Shown here: positions 48,366 to 61,176 of the stretch, piece after piece
Layout of the letters: each line of letters begins with the position of its first letter
How positions within the stretch are numbered: position 1 is the first letter of the stretch
Source of the DNA: Lichina pygmaea
Taxonomy: Eukaryota > Ascomycota > Lichinomycetes > Lichinales > Lichinaceae
Length of the DNA stretch: 64,000 nucleotides
Assembly: GCA_963422465.1 (NCBI GenBank)
Contig: OY730174.1
Coordinates: 1,054,001 to 1,118,000, forward strand
Reading direction: 5' to 3'
Translations under genes and position numbers: made by a program
The notes under the pieces: generated by a model
Told to the model about the DNA's origin: nothing
Database searches by the model: none
The model's input: the letters and a program-made list of their open reading frames with translations, nothing else

Positions 48366-49055
48366 TGTTATGATCCCTGGGATGGGAGCCACTTATTTAT
48401 AGGCAATCAGGCCACGGGCCAGGCAAGAGGACACTATGGAAAGTCAAGTGACCAAACTGACAAAGGGTCACGTGACTGTCAAGACAAACACGGGTGTCTT
48501 GACGCAGCATGCATTAAGACAATCTCACCAGTCTTGATGCAGGGTACAGGAAGTGTCAAGACAATCTCACCTGTCTTGACACAGTGTGCATGAAGTATCA
48601 AGACAATCTCACCAGTCTTGACGCAGGATGCATAACATGGTGGGACTGTCAAGACAATCTCACCTATCTTGACACAGTGTGCATGAAGCATCAAGACAAT
48701 CTCACCGGTCTTGACGCAGAGTGCATAACATGGTGGGACTGTCAAGACAATCTCACCCATCTTGACATCAAGACTGTCAAGACAATCTTGATCATCTTGA
48801 CAGGCCAGCACTATATAGTCTGGTGATAGTTCCCTTATGGAACAATCGTCTTCAACTCATGTTGTGATCCAGACAACTAGATCTACTTCAATAAAATCCT
48901 TTTGTACGAAGCCATTGATCAGGTGTCACCACCACCATGTTCCACCAAACCCCTTCGTGCTCCTTGACACTCCTCTTCTGTGAGAACTAACCCACCTTCC
49001 ACATCTCACCCTTAATCCTATACTCAGTTAGGACAGCACAGTACAGACCACAACA
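48366..49055 (+). repeat. 5' LTR of gypsy-1
   Basis: 690 bp, TGTTATGATC to CACAACA. It contains a tandem array of hairpin-forming units (about 48477-48805), a TATA box in CACTATATAGTC (about 48809-48820) and the probable RNA start some 30 bp downstream. Confidence 0.93.
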
Positions 49056-51900
49056 CTTTGAAGACCCTCAAAGATGAGTACCTCAGGAGTAACCAACCCC
49101 AACTTCCCAGATGGAAAGATTAGCGTTGCCAAGCCAGACCTGTTCTACAGCAAAAGGAACAAGGTTGACGACTGGCTTATGTAACTTCAAGTCTACTTTC
49201 AATTCCAACCAGAGACAAGACTGCCTAAAGAAAAGTGGCTACTCTTTGCAACCACTTACATGAGAGGTAATGCCCACTGATGGATTAAGTCTTACATCAA
49301 CAAACACCTCTCAGGAAACAGAGATCACGACAGTACATCAGAATGGATGACAAAATAGACACAATTCAAGGATAAGATCAAAAGGATTCTTGGACTATCT
49401 AACAAAGACAAAGTGGCTATACAAATAATCCAGCACATCAAGCAACAACGCTCAGCCACAGAGTATACCACACAGTTCAAACAATACTCAGTACTGACTG
49501 ACTGGGATAACAACACCCTGATGGTCATGTACCGACGTGGACTCAAGGAAAATGTGAAGGACAAGATCACCTTCGACAGACAAGCGGTCAACACACTGGA
49601 CAAGCTCATCACACAAGCAATCAACATCAACAACAAGTTATTCAAGCAAGTGATGGAGAAGTGCCACGACGGAGGATACAGCCACCCTGCATGGCATGTG
49701 AGCAACCACTACAAGCCACCTAACAAGACACCACCACATGATCTATATGACTATGCACCTATGGAACTGGATGCAGTCCACCACAGGGGAAGGTTCACAA
49801 AGGGAAGAAACAACAGAAAGGGGAAAGCACTGAAGTGCTATGCCTGTGGCAAGCTAGGCCACATGGCGAAAGACTGTTGTTCAAAGAACAAGGTGCACTG
49901 ACAGCAACTTAATATGCTTGACGGAGACTGGAATGTCATCAAGCCAGAGGACCCACCAGGAGAGGCCCAGCTATCCCTTGAACAATAGGATAATTACGAT
50001 CAAACACTCAAAGCAGTCTACCAACTGGCAACATCAGGAAGCAAGAACCTACCAGAACAGACAGGTCAGGACAAGGGACAGGAGCCCTTAACCACCTCTG
50101 ATAGGGACTGAGACAAACCTATGTCTATCAAAGAAGAAATACCACAAGGAAGCTATACTTACAGCATAGACCCACAAAACTTACAGCACAGTGAACTACA
50201 GTGGAGGTTCTGCACAAAACAGTACTGCACCTACCACAAACAACTACGAAGGTACAGAGGACATTCACCCTACCACACCACCTGCCACCAGTATTGGGTT
50301 AATTGCGAGAAGGATGCGTGTGAGATCCACCTTTGGGACAAACGCAAACACACTGCATTCCCCGGGCACACACATGATTAGCATGAACACCTCATGTTCC
50401 TACAGCAAGGCAACAACAACAACTGCTACATCAACAATTGGCAGTACTGCTTCAAACCCGGATGTGACAAGCATCAGCAAGACAAATTCATGAACAGATT
50501 CCTCAGGACTGATGGGACTGATGGGAATAGCTGGACCTATTGCCCAGTCAGTGGAAAAACACTTCAATCAGGAAAAGACTGAACTCCCTTGTCAAGGGGT
50601 GACATCAGGAGCTTAACCATATGACCCCTAGCAACGCAAAGCACCTGTGATTACCTGTGTCACTACACGCCAACACGCCAGTACAGACATACGTGCTTGT
50701 TGATTCTGGAGCCAGCGGAAACTACATTTCAAGACAACTCTACAACACTCTTGGCACTGGAAAGAAACACAAGCAGCAGCCCTACCAGCTCACAATAGTA
50801 AATAGACAGACAGAGCTAGTCTGCCATAAGACACAGCCAATGGAAATAGTTACCAGACACCATGCTGAAAGGATCCACCTTGATATTATTGAGTTGGCCA
50901 CTCAGGATATCTATTTGGGGATGCCTTGGCTAAAGAAGCACAACCCAGTTGTTAACTGGAGAACAGGAGTACTTATGTTTAGGAACTGCACTAACAACAC
51001 AGCTCAGATCTGTTACCAGCCGTAGAAGGTGTGGACAGATAAGGGAAGAAGTTCTCAGTGGAACCTCACCGACAGAAAGGACAACTCTCAAGAGAAGAGG
51101 TCTGCCTTGACAGGCACACCCCAGAACCAGGTGGCCAAACAGTCAGAGATGAAGAGAGAGGAAGTTATTAACTCTCTGGAGATCCCTGAAGAGTACTGAC
51201 CTGGGTATGATAACCTCTTTCAGGAAGAGACAACAACAGCAGTGTTGCCTAAGCACCAACCTTGGGATCATGAGATCAAGTTGCAACCAGGGACAGAGCC
51301 AGGATTTGGACCAATTTACCAGTTATCAGAGAAAGAGCTCCAAGTACTTCGTGAGTACCTGGAGGAAAACCTGAAAAAGAGTTTCATTCAAGAATCTCAA
51401 TCACCAGCAGGATACCCAATACTATTTGCACTAAAGAAAGACAGAAGTCTTCAACTTTGTGTGGATTACAGAAAACTCAACAACATTACCATCAAAAACT
51501 GATATCTGTTACCAAATACAAACAAATTGCAAGACAGGATCAGCCAAGCTACAATCTTCACCAAGCTGGACTTGAAAGGAGCATACAACCTGATACGCAT
51601 GAAAAAAGAAGAAGAATGGAAGACAGTCTTCAGAACCTGATACAGACACTACAAGTATCTGGTTATGCTATTCAGACTCACGAACACACTAGCAACATGT
51701 CAAGCATTGATCAACAACATCATCAGAGCACACCTGGACCAAACAGCTATCACCTACCTGGACAACATTCTTGTCTACTCGAAAACACAACAGGAACATA
51801 CCAAACATGTGAAGGATGTTCTACGATGCCTACAAGAGGCAGGGCTCAAGCTCAACCTGAAGAAATACAAGTTCAACAAACCAGAAGTTGAATTCCTCAG

Positions 51901-53504
51901 ATTTTATTTTTTTTTATTTTTTATTTTTTATTCTTACACTGATTTAGCTGTAGAGCCATGCAGAACTTCTAGGTACATGTTTGTTTCTCCAGAAAACCTT
52001 TGGAGGAATAAAAACTGGAGCTTGGGAGAGACTAGGGAAAATCTTGTGGAATATGCAGTAGCTAAGGAAATTTGTACATGTAGCTATTTGTTAAAACAAA
52101 CAGTTGACTTGGTAGAGCTTAGAAAGAGAGTTGGTGGGCTAGGTTGAACTGGTCAAGTCTTTTCAAAGACATAAACCAGAAAAGAAGTTTAGGAAGTAGC
52201 TTGGAGGAGAATAAGATAGATGGGAAATCTTGTAGAGGGAATTGGACTTGTTGTCTTTGGTTTGAAAATTTGTTACAGAAAAAAGTGATGTGTTGGGCTG
52301 TTTCTTCTCCAAAACCACATGTGCATAGAGGGGAGTTAAAGTCTGGAACATTTGCTCTGAAAAGAAAACTGGCCAGTCCTACCACAGTTGAGCTATGCCG
52401 AGGCATAGCGCAGAGTCGACATCCTGTGCAGGGTCTCTGCCACACTTCCCCGCAGTCCTGAGGTCTTTTGCGCTCTGCCGTGTACACTCACCCCTAGGTC
52501 CTGCTTCGGAGTGCCGGGTTGCCAGCCTGGAGCCCACGCTCCAACTGCAGTTTGCTCCTTGAGCCTGTTATTTGCAGTCTGAGCCTGCACTCTGTACAGA
52601 CCGGCATGCGCTTCTGTCCTCTCAGGCCATATAGACAGTCTCGTAGTAGGCCCAGACCCTACTGCTGTCACTGCCATTATATGCCACGCCCCGCAGCTCT
52701 TGCTGTTTCGTGTTATCTCTGTAGATGTCTTGTACAGAGGCCGACCATGCCTCGCAGACTCTACGGACCCTGCAGGCCATGCCAGCACCTGCAGGACTGC
52801 CTTTCCAGCCCACTAACCAAGTAGGGAGAAGTCTCTGTCTGCCCGCTGTCATCTGTGGGACCCTGGATGTACGTGGTGGCCCACTGGAGAACCTCCAGTG
52901 CCCTAGCCCTAGTCTGTAGGTGGACTGAAGAGAATCTGTGGTAAGACCTTAGGCAAAACCATCAAGCCAGCACTTTGACTATCACACAGCCCTTAGGTAC
53001 TGGAGTGGTGGAAACTCTTCGTGCCACCTGCTCGCCTTCTTTAACACGTAGTCCCTGTTCGATTAACAACACCGCGGTACAGACATCACTCCCCTCCTAG
53101 AACAAGATCCTCAATGCATCAGCTGCTGGAGACTCTGCCAGAAGGGGGGTGTGTGATAGGAACTCCTCTTGTCTACTCCAGAGGTGCCCTGTCAGGTGTC
53201 TAGACTTCACATCCACCAGTTGCATGGCTGGCTTCAGGCTGTAGCGTACACGGTAGACATCTGTCAGGTGGTTTTCATAACCAGTTTGGTCGAAGTCCTC
53301 TGTTCTGCTGATGTCACTTCACGGGGGTGTCCAGGGTGCCTGCACAACACCTCCGGTGGCTTATCACTCCACGGGCACCAGCAGCTTGACCGGTGACTCA
53401 ATTAGCTCTCGGTGCAGTGACTACAAGCAGCTTGGGAGACTGCCTGCCATCACTGCCCTGAGGTTCCCAGCCTGCACCGCGTGGAGGTTTGAGTCTTCAC
53501 AGGC
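51901..53504 (-). mobile_element. Chimeric retroposon: repeat-R fragment fused to LINE 3' tail
   Basis: A 1604-bp insertion in gypsy-1, flanked by a perfect 12-bp duplication TGAATTCCTCAG (51889-51900 and 53505-53516). Read on the minus strand, the 5' part (53504-52387) matches 44091-45214 of repeat R. The 3' part (about 52386-51901) is the end of a LINE ORF2 (GLASFLFRANVPDFNSPLC, then GEETAQHITFFC), its 3' UTR and an A-rich tail. The long duplication and the tail at one end show LINE-type target-primed insertion of the whole chimera. The LINE tail is related to, but clearly distinct from, the one at 45.5-45.9 kb. Confidence 0.88.
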
Positions 53505-55056
53505 TGAATTCCTCAGATACATCATAGGAATCAAAGAGATCAAGATTGACTCTGAGAAAGTCAAAGTGATTCAGCAATAGCCAACACCAACATCAGTCAA
53601 GAAAGTACAAGCCTTCCTAGAATTTGCCAACTTCAACTGACAGTTCATCAAGAACTGCTCACAGACAGCAACACCACTGACAGAACTCACAAAGAAGAAC
53701 ATAGAGTACTGGTGGACAGAGAGACAACAAAAAGTATTCCAACAGCTCAAGGACACTTGCGCCAAGAAACCAGTTCTCCTCAACTTCAAGACAGGCCAGC
53801 CAACATGAATCAAAACAGACACTTCAGACCAAGTGGTGGGAGCATGTCTATACCAACAGGCAGACGGCAAGTGGCACCCAGTTGCCTACTACTCACACAA
53901 AATGTCACAAGTAGAACAAAACTATGATATCCACAACAAAGAGCTACTGGCAGTTGTCAATGCACTCAAACACTGGAGAGTGTATGTGGAAAGCAGTTCT
54001 GAACTCACTATTCTCACAGACTACAAGAATCTGACAATGTTCACGACAACCAAGAAGCTGAACAGATGACAAGTCAGATAGGCTGAACTCCTAGGGCAAC
54101 ACAAGTTCAAGATCTTGTACACCCCCAGACAAGACAATAGGAAAGCAGACACACTAAGCTGACAAAAAGACCACATGGAAGATGATGAACACCAAGGAAC
54201 AATCTTACAGTAAGACTAGCAAGGAAACCTAGTGCCTCAACCACAGATCAACAAGCTTATGGCAGAAGACACTGAAGAACTAATAAGGAACTACCACGAT
54301 AATCCAGCACATAGTCACCCAGGAATCACCAAAACCACAGACCTTATCCAACAGGCAGGGAACAATGTCATTAACCTCTGACAACATGTCACAAGCTACA
54401 TCAGCAAGTGTCTACTATGTCAGAAAAACAAACATGGAAGACATAAGCTATACAGAGAAGGACACCTGAACACAATACCAAGAGGCTCTTGGGAAGACGT
54501 GTCAATAGACTTTATCACAAAGCTACCCAAGTCCAAAGACCCAGTCACCAGAATCACCTACGACTCAATTATAGTGATTGTGGACAGATTCACAAAATAC
54601 CTAATAGTGGTACTATTCAAGGAAACCCACACAGCAGAGCAGTTGGGACACCTCCTACTGGACAGATTGGTCAGAGACTACAGAGTTCCAATCACAGTCA
54701 TTACTGACAGAGACAAACTCTTCACATCCAACTACTGGAAAACAATCAGTGCAGCTATAGGAACAAAACCCAAAATGTCTACAGCCTATCACCCACAAAC
54801 TGACAGCCAGACAGAGTGAGCAAACCAAGTCCTGGAGACTTATTTGCAGCATTACATCAACCAGACCCACAGTAATTGGGTACAGCTATTACCAGTGGCA
54901 CAGCTGGCAATTAACCAGCACAGATCAGACTCAACAAAGGAATCGCTATTCTTTGCCAATTTTGGGTGACACGCAAACATCAGAATGCCAAGCAGAGCTT
55001 CACCAAACACAGAGAAAGCACTCCAACATGACAAGCTCCTACGACAAACACACACG

Positions 55057-55480
55057 TGTTAAGGCCTAGGCTGGAACAGCCCAGGTAAGCGAGGGAGGAG
55101 TGTTAGTCATACAGAACAACATCTGACTGATCCGGTGGACAAGCAAGAGCTAAGCGAGGAGCTTGTCCGGTGGACAAGCAGGAGCTAAGCGAGGAGCTTG
55201 TCTGGTGGACAAGCAGTCCCTAAGCGAGGAGCTTGTCCACACAAAAGGATGATACCCCTCGAGGAGACCCCCCCCTCGGGGCATCTGTATAAAGACCCCC
55301 CAAAGGGCCCGGAGAGATTAGCTCTTCAGGCTGAACACCAATGCACACATCGTACGGAGACAATAGCACAGGAGAGTTACCCCACCTGTCTATTCCTCTA
55401 CCAAGTCTCTGTCTAGAATCCACCCTGCAAAGCAGCAAGACTGTACCGCCTTCTGTGTGAACCTGGCCCGGCCTTTAACA
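55057..55480 (+). repeat. 5' LTR of gypsy-2
   Basis: 424 bp, TGTTAAGGCC to CTTTAACA, with a TATA box in CTGTATAAAGAC (about 55285-55296). It holds three copies of a 35-bp unit (GTGGACAAGC.GGAGCTAAG type) at about 55130-55235, where the 3' LTR holds one. Confidence 0.92.
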
Positions 55481-58400
55481 GTTTCAGCCTCTAACATACA
55501 GGACACTGACTTGATACGATGGTGGATCCACAAAGCCCTACCTCTTCCCAGTCAGCTCAAGCCCAAGCTGCTCAGGTGGCTCAGGCCCAGGCTGTCCAGG
55601 TGGCACCTATTGTTAACCTACCCCCAAAGCCCTTGAAGGTAGGTGCCCCAAAGAGGTACAATAGATCCAGGGGAGGACTGGAGTTGTTCTTCTCACAACT
55701 GGAGCTTTACTATAGGTTCAACACAGCCCAGTTCCTGACAGACCAGGAGAAGGTGCTATTCGCAGCCTCCTACCTGGAAGGACCAGTCTTCACTTGGTTC
55801 AACGTCTACTTAAGGGATTACCTAGACAATCAGGCAGACCCCAAGGAGTAAGAAGACAATACCCGACAGGTTATGGGGAGCTTGAAAACCTTTAAGACAG
55901 CCATGAGGAAGATGTTTGGGATCCTTGACAAGGAAAGAGATGTGGAATGAAAGCTCCAAGCACTGCGGCAAACAGGATCAGTATCAGAGTTCACGGCGAA
56001 GTTCCAACAACTAGCAGTGAGGACTCAGTGAGGGGACAGTGCACTAACAGCACTGTTCTACCAAGGCCTCAAGGAACAAGTCAAGGATGATATTGCGCAA
56101 GGAGACTGACCAACTGAGCTCTACGAAATAATCAAGACTGCGGCTCACATCGATGACTGACAGTTCAAGAGAGAGCTTGAGAAGTGAGGCAAGCAGACAA
56201 AACTATAGGTGAAGAAAAACCCAACACCTGCCAAAGATAACTACAGCTTGGTACCCATGGAAATCGATGTGACAGAACCACGAAAGAAGGAGACATGGAA
56301 GTGTTACAACTGTCAGAAAGTGGGCTACCTTGCAGTGAACTGCAGGAGCAAGAAGAAGAATAACAAGGGTAGAGGGAAGCAGTTGAATGCCACAAGTACC
56401 TGGAAAGGCAGAGAGATGGAGGAGCCCCAGAGAGCTCCCCAAGGCACACTGCCCCACAATCACCCTAAGGTGGCACTCCTCAGAGAGGAGGACAACCTCT
56501 GACAATACACTGAAAAACTCAAGACCATGCTCCAAGAAACCTTAGACTGCCTTGACAAGGTCTGAAGGAAGGTTGACAGAATCCACTGGGAGGACAACCT
56601 GATCTCCGAGTTTGACACAACTGGCTACATGGAGGAACAGGTTGATGACAAGGAAGCCCAGCCACCACCAGTCCCCAACAAACCTGTCCTTCAACAACAG
56701 GACACAACCCTATCAGAAATAGGGGAGACGCAAGTGCCACAATAGATTGACAATACTCTCAGCATCACACAGGTCAGAGACATCACCACACGATGCAAAC
56801 AACACGTGGTAGAGCGTCAGGCCCAGGGTCTAGGCAGCTCAAAAAACTAGCAGCACTCTTCAAAAAGCAGGCAAGATAACACCCCGGGAGGAAGGAGTCA
56901 AGCCAAGCCTTGACGCAACAGCCTGCAGCCCGCACTTTCACATCAAGATCAGAGTCAATGGGTGGTTGGCTAAGGCCATGATCAACTCTGGTGCGACTGG
57001 CAACTTCATGTCAGAAAGCTTTGCCAGAAGAAACAAGGTTCCAGTCCAAGGCAAGAAAGACCCTTACCAGTTGACAGTAGTGGATGGAACACCACTCTCC
57101 AAAGACAAAGGACAAGTGATGAAGGAGACCAAGAGCCTGAGACTGAGTGTCTATAGCACAACGATCAGAACAGAGAAATTCGACTTAGTCCAGATACCAC
57201 ATGAAGTTATATTGGGATTTCTGTGGTTGGAAAAACAAAACCCAAGGATTGACTGGAAAAGAAGGCAACTAGTCTTTCCAGATAAGACACTGGTCAAGTC
57301 AGAACCAGGAGTGATGATTAAGGAAATCTCACTAACACAGTGGAAGAAACACCACCAGTGCAGGGAGGCCTGTGTGGCCTGGATGAAACCCCGAACACAA
57401 CAACTTTGCACCACGCAAGACACCGTGGGCGAGACTCAGGCACTGCAGTTGCCAAGTGAGTATAAAGAATACCAGGAGATGTTCAAAGAAACAGTGATCA
57501 CAACACTACCAAAACATCAGGAGTGGGACCACAAGATTCCACTGGAAAACAGAAAAAAACCCACACACAGCCCTATCTACACTCTGTCAGCGAAAGAGCT
57601 TGAGGCCCTGAGAGACTACCTGGACAAGAACCTAGTGAAAGGGTTCATAAGACCTTCAACATCACCGGCTGGATACCTGATATTGTTTGTGCCAAAGAAA
57701 GATGGCAAACTTCGACTGTGTGTTGTTTATCAGTGGCTAAATGTGATCACAGTGAAAAACTGTTACCCGCTGCTATTGATATCGGAAATCCAAGACCAGA
57801 TCCAAGGAGCCAAATAGTTTACCAAGTTTGATATTCAAGGTGCTTTCAACCTGGTTAGGATGAAAGACAGTGAAGAATGGAAGACAGCCTTTCGTACGAG
57901 GTACAGGTATTACAAGTATACTGTGATGCCATTCAGCCTTACGAATACACCGGTGACATTCCAATCACTTATTAACGCTGTCCTCTGACAATACCTAGAC
58001 ATATTTGTCACTGCCTACATTGACAACATCTTGGTATACACCAATGGAACCTTGGAGGAGTATAAACAGCATGTCAAGAAGATCCTACATACACTCCAGA
58101 AAGCAGGCATAAGGTTACACCTTGATAAGAGTGTTTTCCACATGAAAGAAGTGGAATATTTAGGGTCAATCCTAACAACAGAAGGAATCTGAATGGACAA
58201 CACAAAGACAGCAGCAGTACAAGACTGGCCAACACCCAAAAACCTCAAAGAAGTACAATTCTTCCTAGGATTTGCAAACTTCTACTGACAATTCATCAAG
58301 GACTACTCGAGAACAGCAGCAGTCTTGACAGAGTTAACCAGAAAGAACAAATCTTTCAGGTGGGGGGAGAGCCAACAAGTGGCCTTCCAGGAGTTGAAGA

Positions 58401-60188
58401 ACAAATTCATCTCCACACCCATTTTGGCATTATTTGACTCCGAGAAGAGGATTATTTTGGAGACTGATGCCTCAGACCAAGCATTGGGATCCTGCTTGTG
58501 TCAACCAGACGCCGACAACCACTTACACCCTGTCGTGTACTGATCAAGAAAGTTCTCTGGCCCAGAACTGAGGTATGATGTTCATGACAAAGAATTGTTA
58601 GCAATCATCAACGTATTCCAAGAATGGAGGTCTTACTTGGAGAGGGCAAAATACACAGTGGACATGTACTCAGACCACAAGAACTTAGCTTACTTCACAA
58701 CAATAAAGAAGCTAAACTGACAACAAGTTCGATGGGCAGAGTTGTTGGCATCATACAACTTTCAAATCCTCTACCGGAAAGGCACTGAAAATGCTCAAGC
58801 GGACGCACTCAGCAGGTGACCAGACCTGATGGATGAAAAAACAACAGAGGAACACCCAATCCTAGCGATGAAAGGACAAACCCTGGTCTATGCCCAACCC
58901 CAACTGGCAACAACTGAAACAAAGAGTCCACTCCTTACCCTTGGCCACAAGGTGGCAAACAAAAAGGAAATTGTGCCAGAAAGAGCACAAGAGGAGGTGA
59001 TCCAGAGGCACCATGACAGACCTTTGCACAGACACCCCAGGCAAGATAAAACCTTGGAGAAAATCCAAAGGAACTACCACTTTGATGGAATGAAGCACAA
59101 GGTGACAGAGTTCATTCGCAACTGCGAACAGTGTGCGAAGAACAAACCATCAAGACATAAGCCCTACAGGCAGGCACAGCAAATGGACCTACCCGAGGCA
59201 CTATGGGAAACTATCACGATGGATTTTGTGGTCAAGTTGCCAAAGTCAACAGACTCAGCAACAAAGGTGGTATATAATAGTATTTTGGTGGTTGTTGACA
59301 AGCTCACCAAATACACCCACCTGGTCCTATGGAAAGAGTCAGGAACCGCAAACAAACTTGCGAGTGTCCTACTCAAAGAGTTAGTAAGCCACTGAGGGCT
59401 ACCAAAAACAATCATCTCAGATCAAGACAAACTCTTCACCTTGAAATTCTGGAACACGTGGACAAGGCAACTTGGCATTGATACAAGGATGTTAACAGCC
59501 TACCACCCACAAACTGACAGACAAACTGAGCAGACAAACCAGACAATGGAGCAGTATCTACAACACTACATCAACCACCAGCAGGATAACTGGGTGGAAC
59601 TGCTACCAATAGCACAGTTTACGTACAACAACCAGCAACACAGTGTGACAGGGACAACACTGTTCTTTGCAAACTACGGAAGAAACCCCTGATGGCAGGC
59701 AACAGCAGGAGGCAATATTGTCAATATTGATAAACTCGCTGCTATGCACAAGATGATGAAAACAACAATCAACTGTGCCCAGAACACTACCACCCACTGA
59801 CTGCACAACAAAAGGTTGAAGGGACCAACCCTGGAAAGGGGGGATAAGGTCTACCTATCAACAAAAAACCTGCGCTTGAAGTGACCAAGCAAAAAGCTGG
59901 ACCACGTACAAATCAGACCATTCGAAATCAAGAAGCGCACTGGGAAAGTCAACTATCGACTGAGACTACCACGAAAAGTAAGGATACACCGAGTATTCCA
60001 CGTCTCACTGCTCGAACCAGCGCCCAGCGACGCAGAGATTGAAACAGAATAGAACTTCAAGGATGATGAAGAAGAGTACAATGTTGAAAGAATCCTGGAT
60101 AGCTGAAGAAACAGACAGAAAATCAAGTACCTGGTGAAGTGGTTAGGATTTGACAAAGAGGAGAATTTGTGGGAACCAACCGAGAACT

Positions 60189-60740
60189 TCAGCCCTGCGA
60201 TGAACCAGAAGCTGGTGGATTACCACCAAGCAAACCCGCAGTGACCAGGTCTGACAGCGACAACAGCTTGAGAGGAGTCAAAGTCTCTGAGGAGAAGATG
60301 TCCTCAAAGGATAGCAGAGCAGCAGTCTGACTGGCCTCCTGTTCACAAATAACATGGAGAGTCTTCTGCTCCTGAGCATCAAGGGACTCTTGATCCTTGA
60401 TGGCTGACAGCTTACGACAGATGGCATCAGCCTCTTTCTGAGAGAGATAACCCAGCTGCCAGTGGAGACAGATCTGCCAGGGAAGTAACTTCAACAATTG
60501 GTCATCAGTCTCTTGCAGCTGAGCCTCAAGCTGCTCGCACTCAAGTTCCATCTTCTTCCATTCTGATTCTGAGAGATGAAGGTTGCAGTGACAACCCTTC
60601 TCAACACACCGACAACAAAAAGATGATGTGGAGCTCACAACACACTTGGCGTGGTCATGATGATAAGCACCGCATGCGATTTTCGATTCCTTGCCTATTT
60701 TGCCAATACAACAAGAAAGAGAACTGCGACGACAAGTTCA
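60189..60740 (-). other. Antisense Cys-rich frame of gypsy-2
   Basis: An open stretch on the strand opposite to gag-pol, between the chromodomain and the 3' LTR, overlapping the chromodomain end tail-to-tail. It encodes a Cys/His-rich start (KIACGAYHHDHAKC, then CCRCVEKGCHC) followed by an acidic coiled coil (SEWKKMELECEQLEAQLQET) and Leu-rich helices. No ATG lies at its beginning, so it may be a fossil or need upstream sequence. The same layout occurs in gypsy-1. Confidence 0.6.
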
Positions 60741-60822
60741 AGTTGTCTGATCTTGGTTCATGACAAAAAAGAAGTAGGAACAAAAAGGATCTGGGGACAG
60801 AATCCTTGGAGGGAGAGGATAG

Positions 60823-61176
60823 TGTTAAGGCCTAGGCTGGAACAGCCCAGGTAAGCGAGGGAGGAGTGTTAGTCATACAGAACAACATCTGACTGATCTG
60901 GTGGACAAGCAAGAGCTAAGTGAGGAGCTTGTCCACACAAAAGGATGATACCCCTCAAGGAGACCCCCCCCTTGGGGCATCTGTATAAAGACCCCCCAAA
61001 GGGCCCGGAGAGATTAGCTCTCCAGGCTGAACACCAATGCACACATCGTACTGAGACAATAGCACAGAAGAGTTACCCCACCTGTCTATTCCTCTACCGA
61101 GTCTCTGTCTAGAATCCACCCTGCGAAGCAGCAAGACTGTACCGCCTTCTGTGTGAACCCGGCCTGGCCTTTAACA
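60823..61176 (+). repeat. 3' LTR of gypsy-2
   Basis: 354 bp, otherwise nearly identical to the 5' LTR but with a single 35-bp unit instead of three; the 70-bp difference equals exactly two units. Confidence 0.92.

Larger units (their letters stand above)
55057..61176 (+). mobile_element. Second chromodomain Ty3/gypsy element (gypsy-2), inserted in gypsy-1
   Basis: 6120 bp with a 5-bp target duplication ACACG/ACATG (55052-55056, 61177-61181; one transition). Parts: 5' LTR 55057-55480; gag about 55519-56500 with knuckle CYNCQKVGYLAVNC; protease about 56950-57250 (MINSGATGNFMS); reverse transcriptase about 57500-58300; RNase H about 58440-58820 (ETDASDQALGS); integrase about 58980-59700 (CEQCAKNKPSRHK, AYHPQTDRQTEQTNQ); chromodomain about 60070-60240 (KIKYLVKWLGFDKEENLWEP); antisense frame about 60189-60740; purine tract; 3' LTR 60823-61176. 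Complete in layout but a fossil with roughly ten or more breaks. It is younger than gypsy-1, which it interrupts. Confidence 0.92.

Noticed and set aside
48477-48805. Regularly spaced dyad repeats that look at first like a CRISPR array
   Set aside because: Units are short, variable and lie inside an LTR promoter of a eukaryotic retroelement; the spacers are themselves repeated and no cas genes exist.
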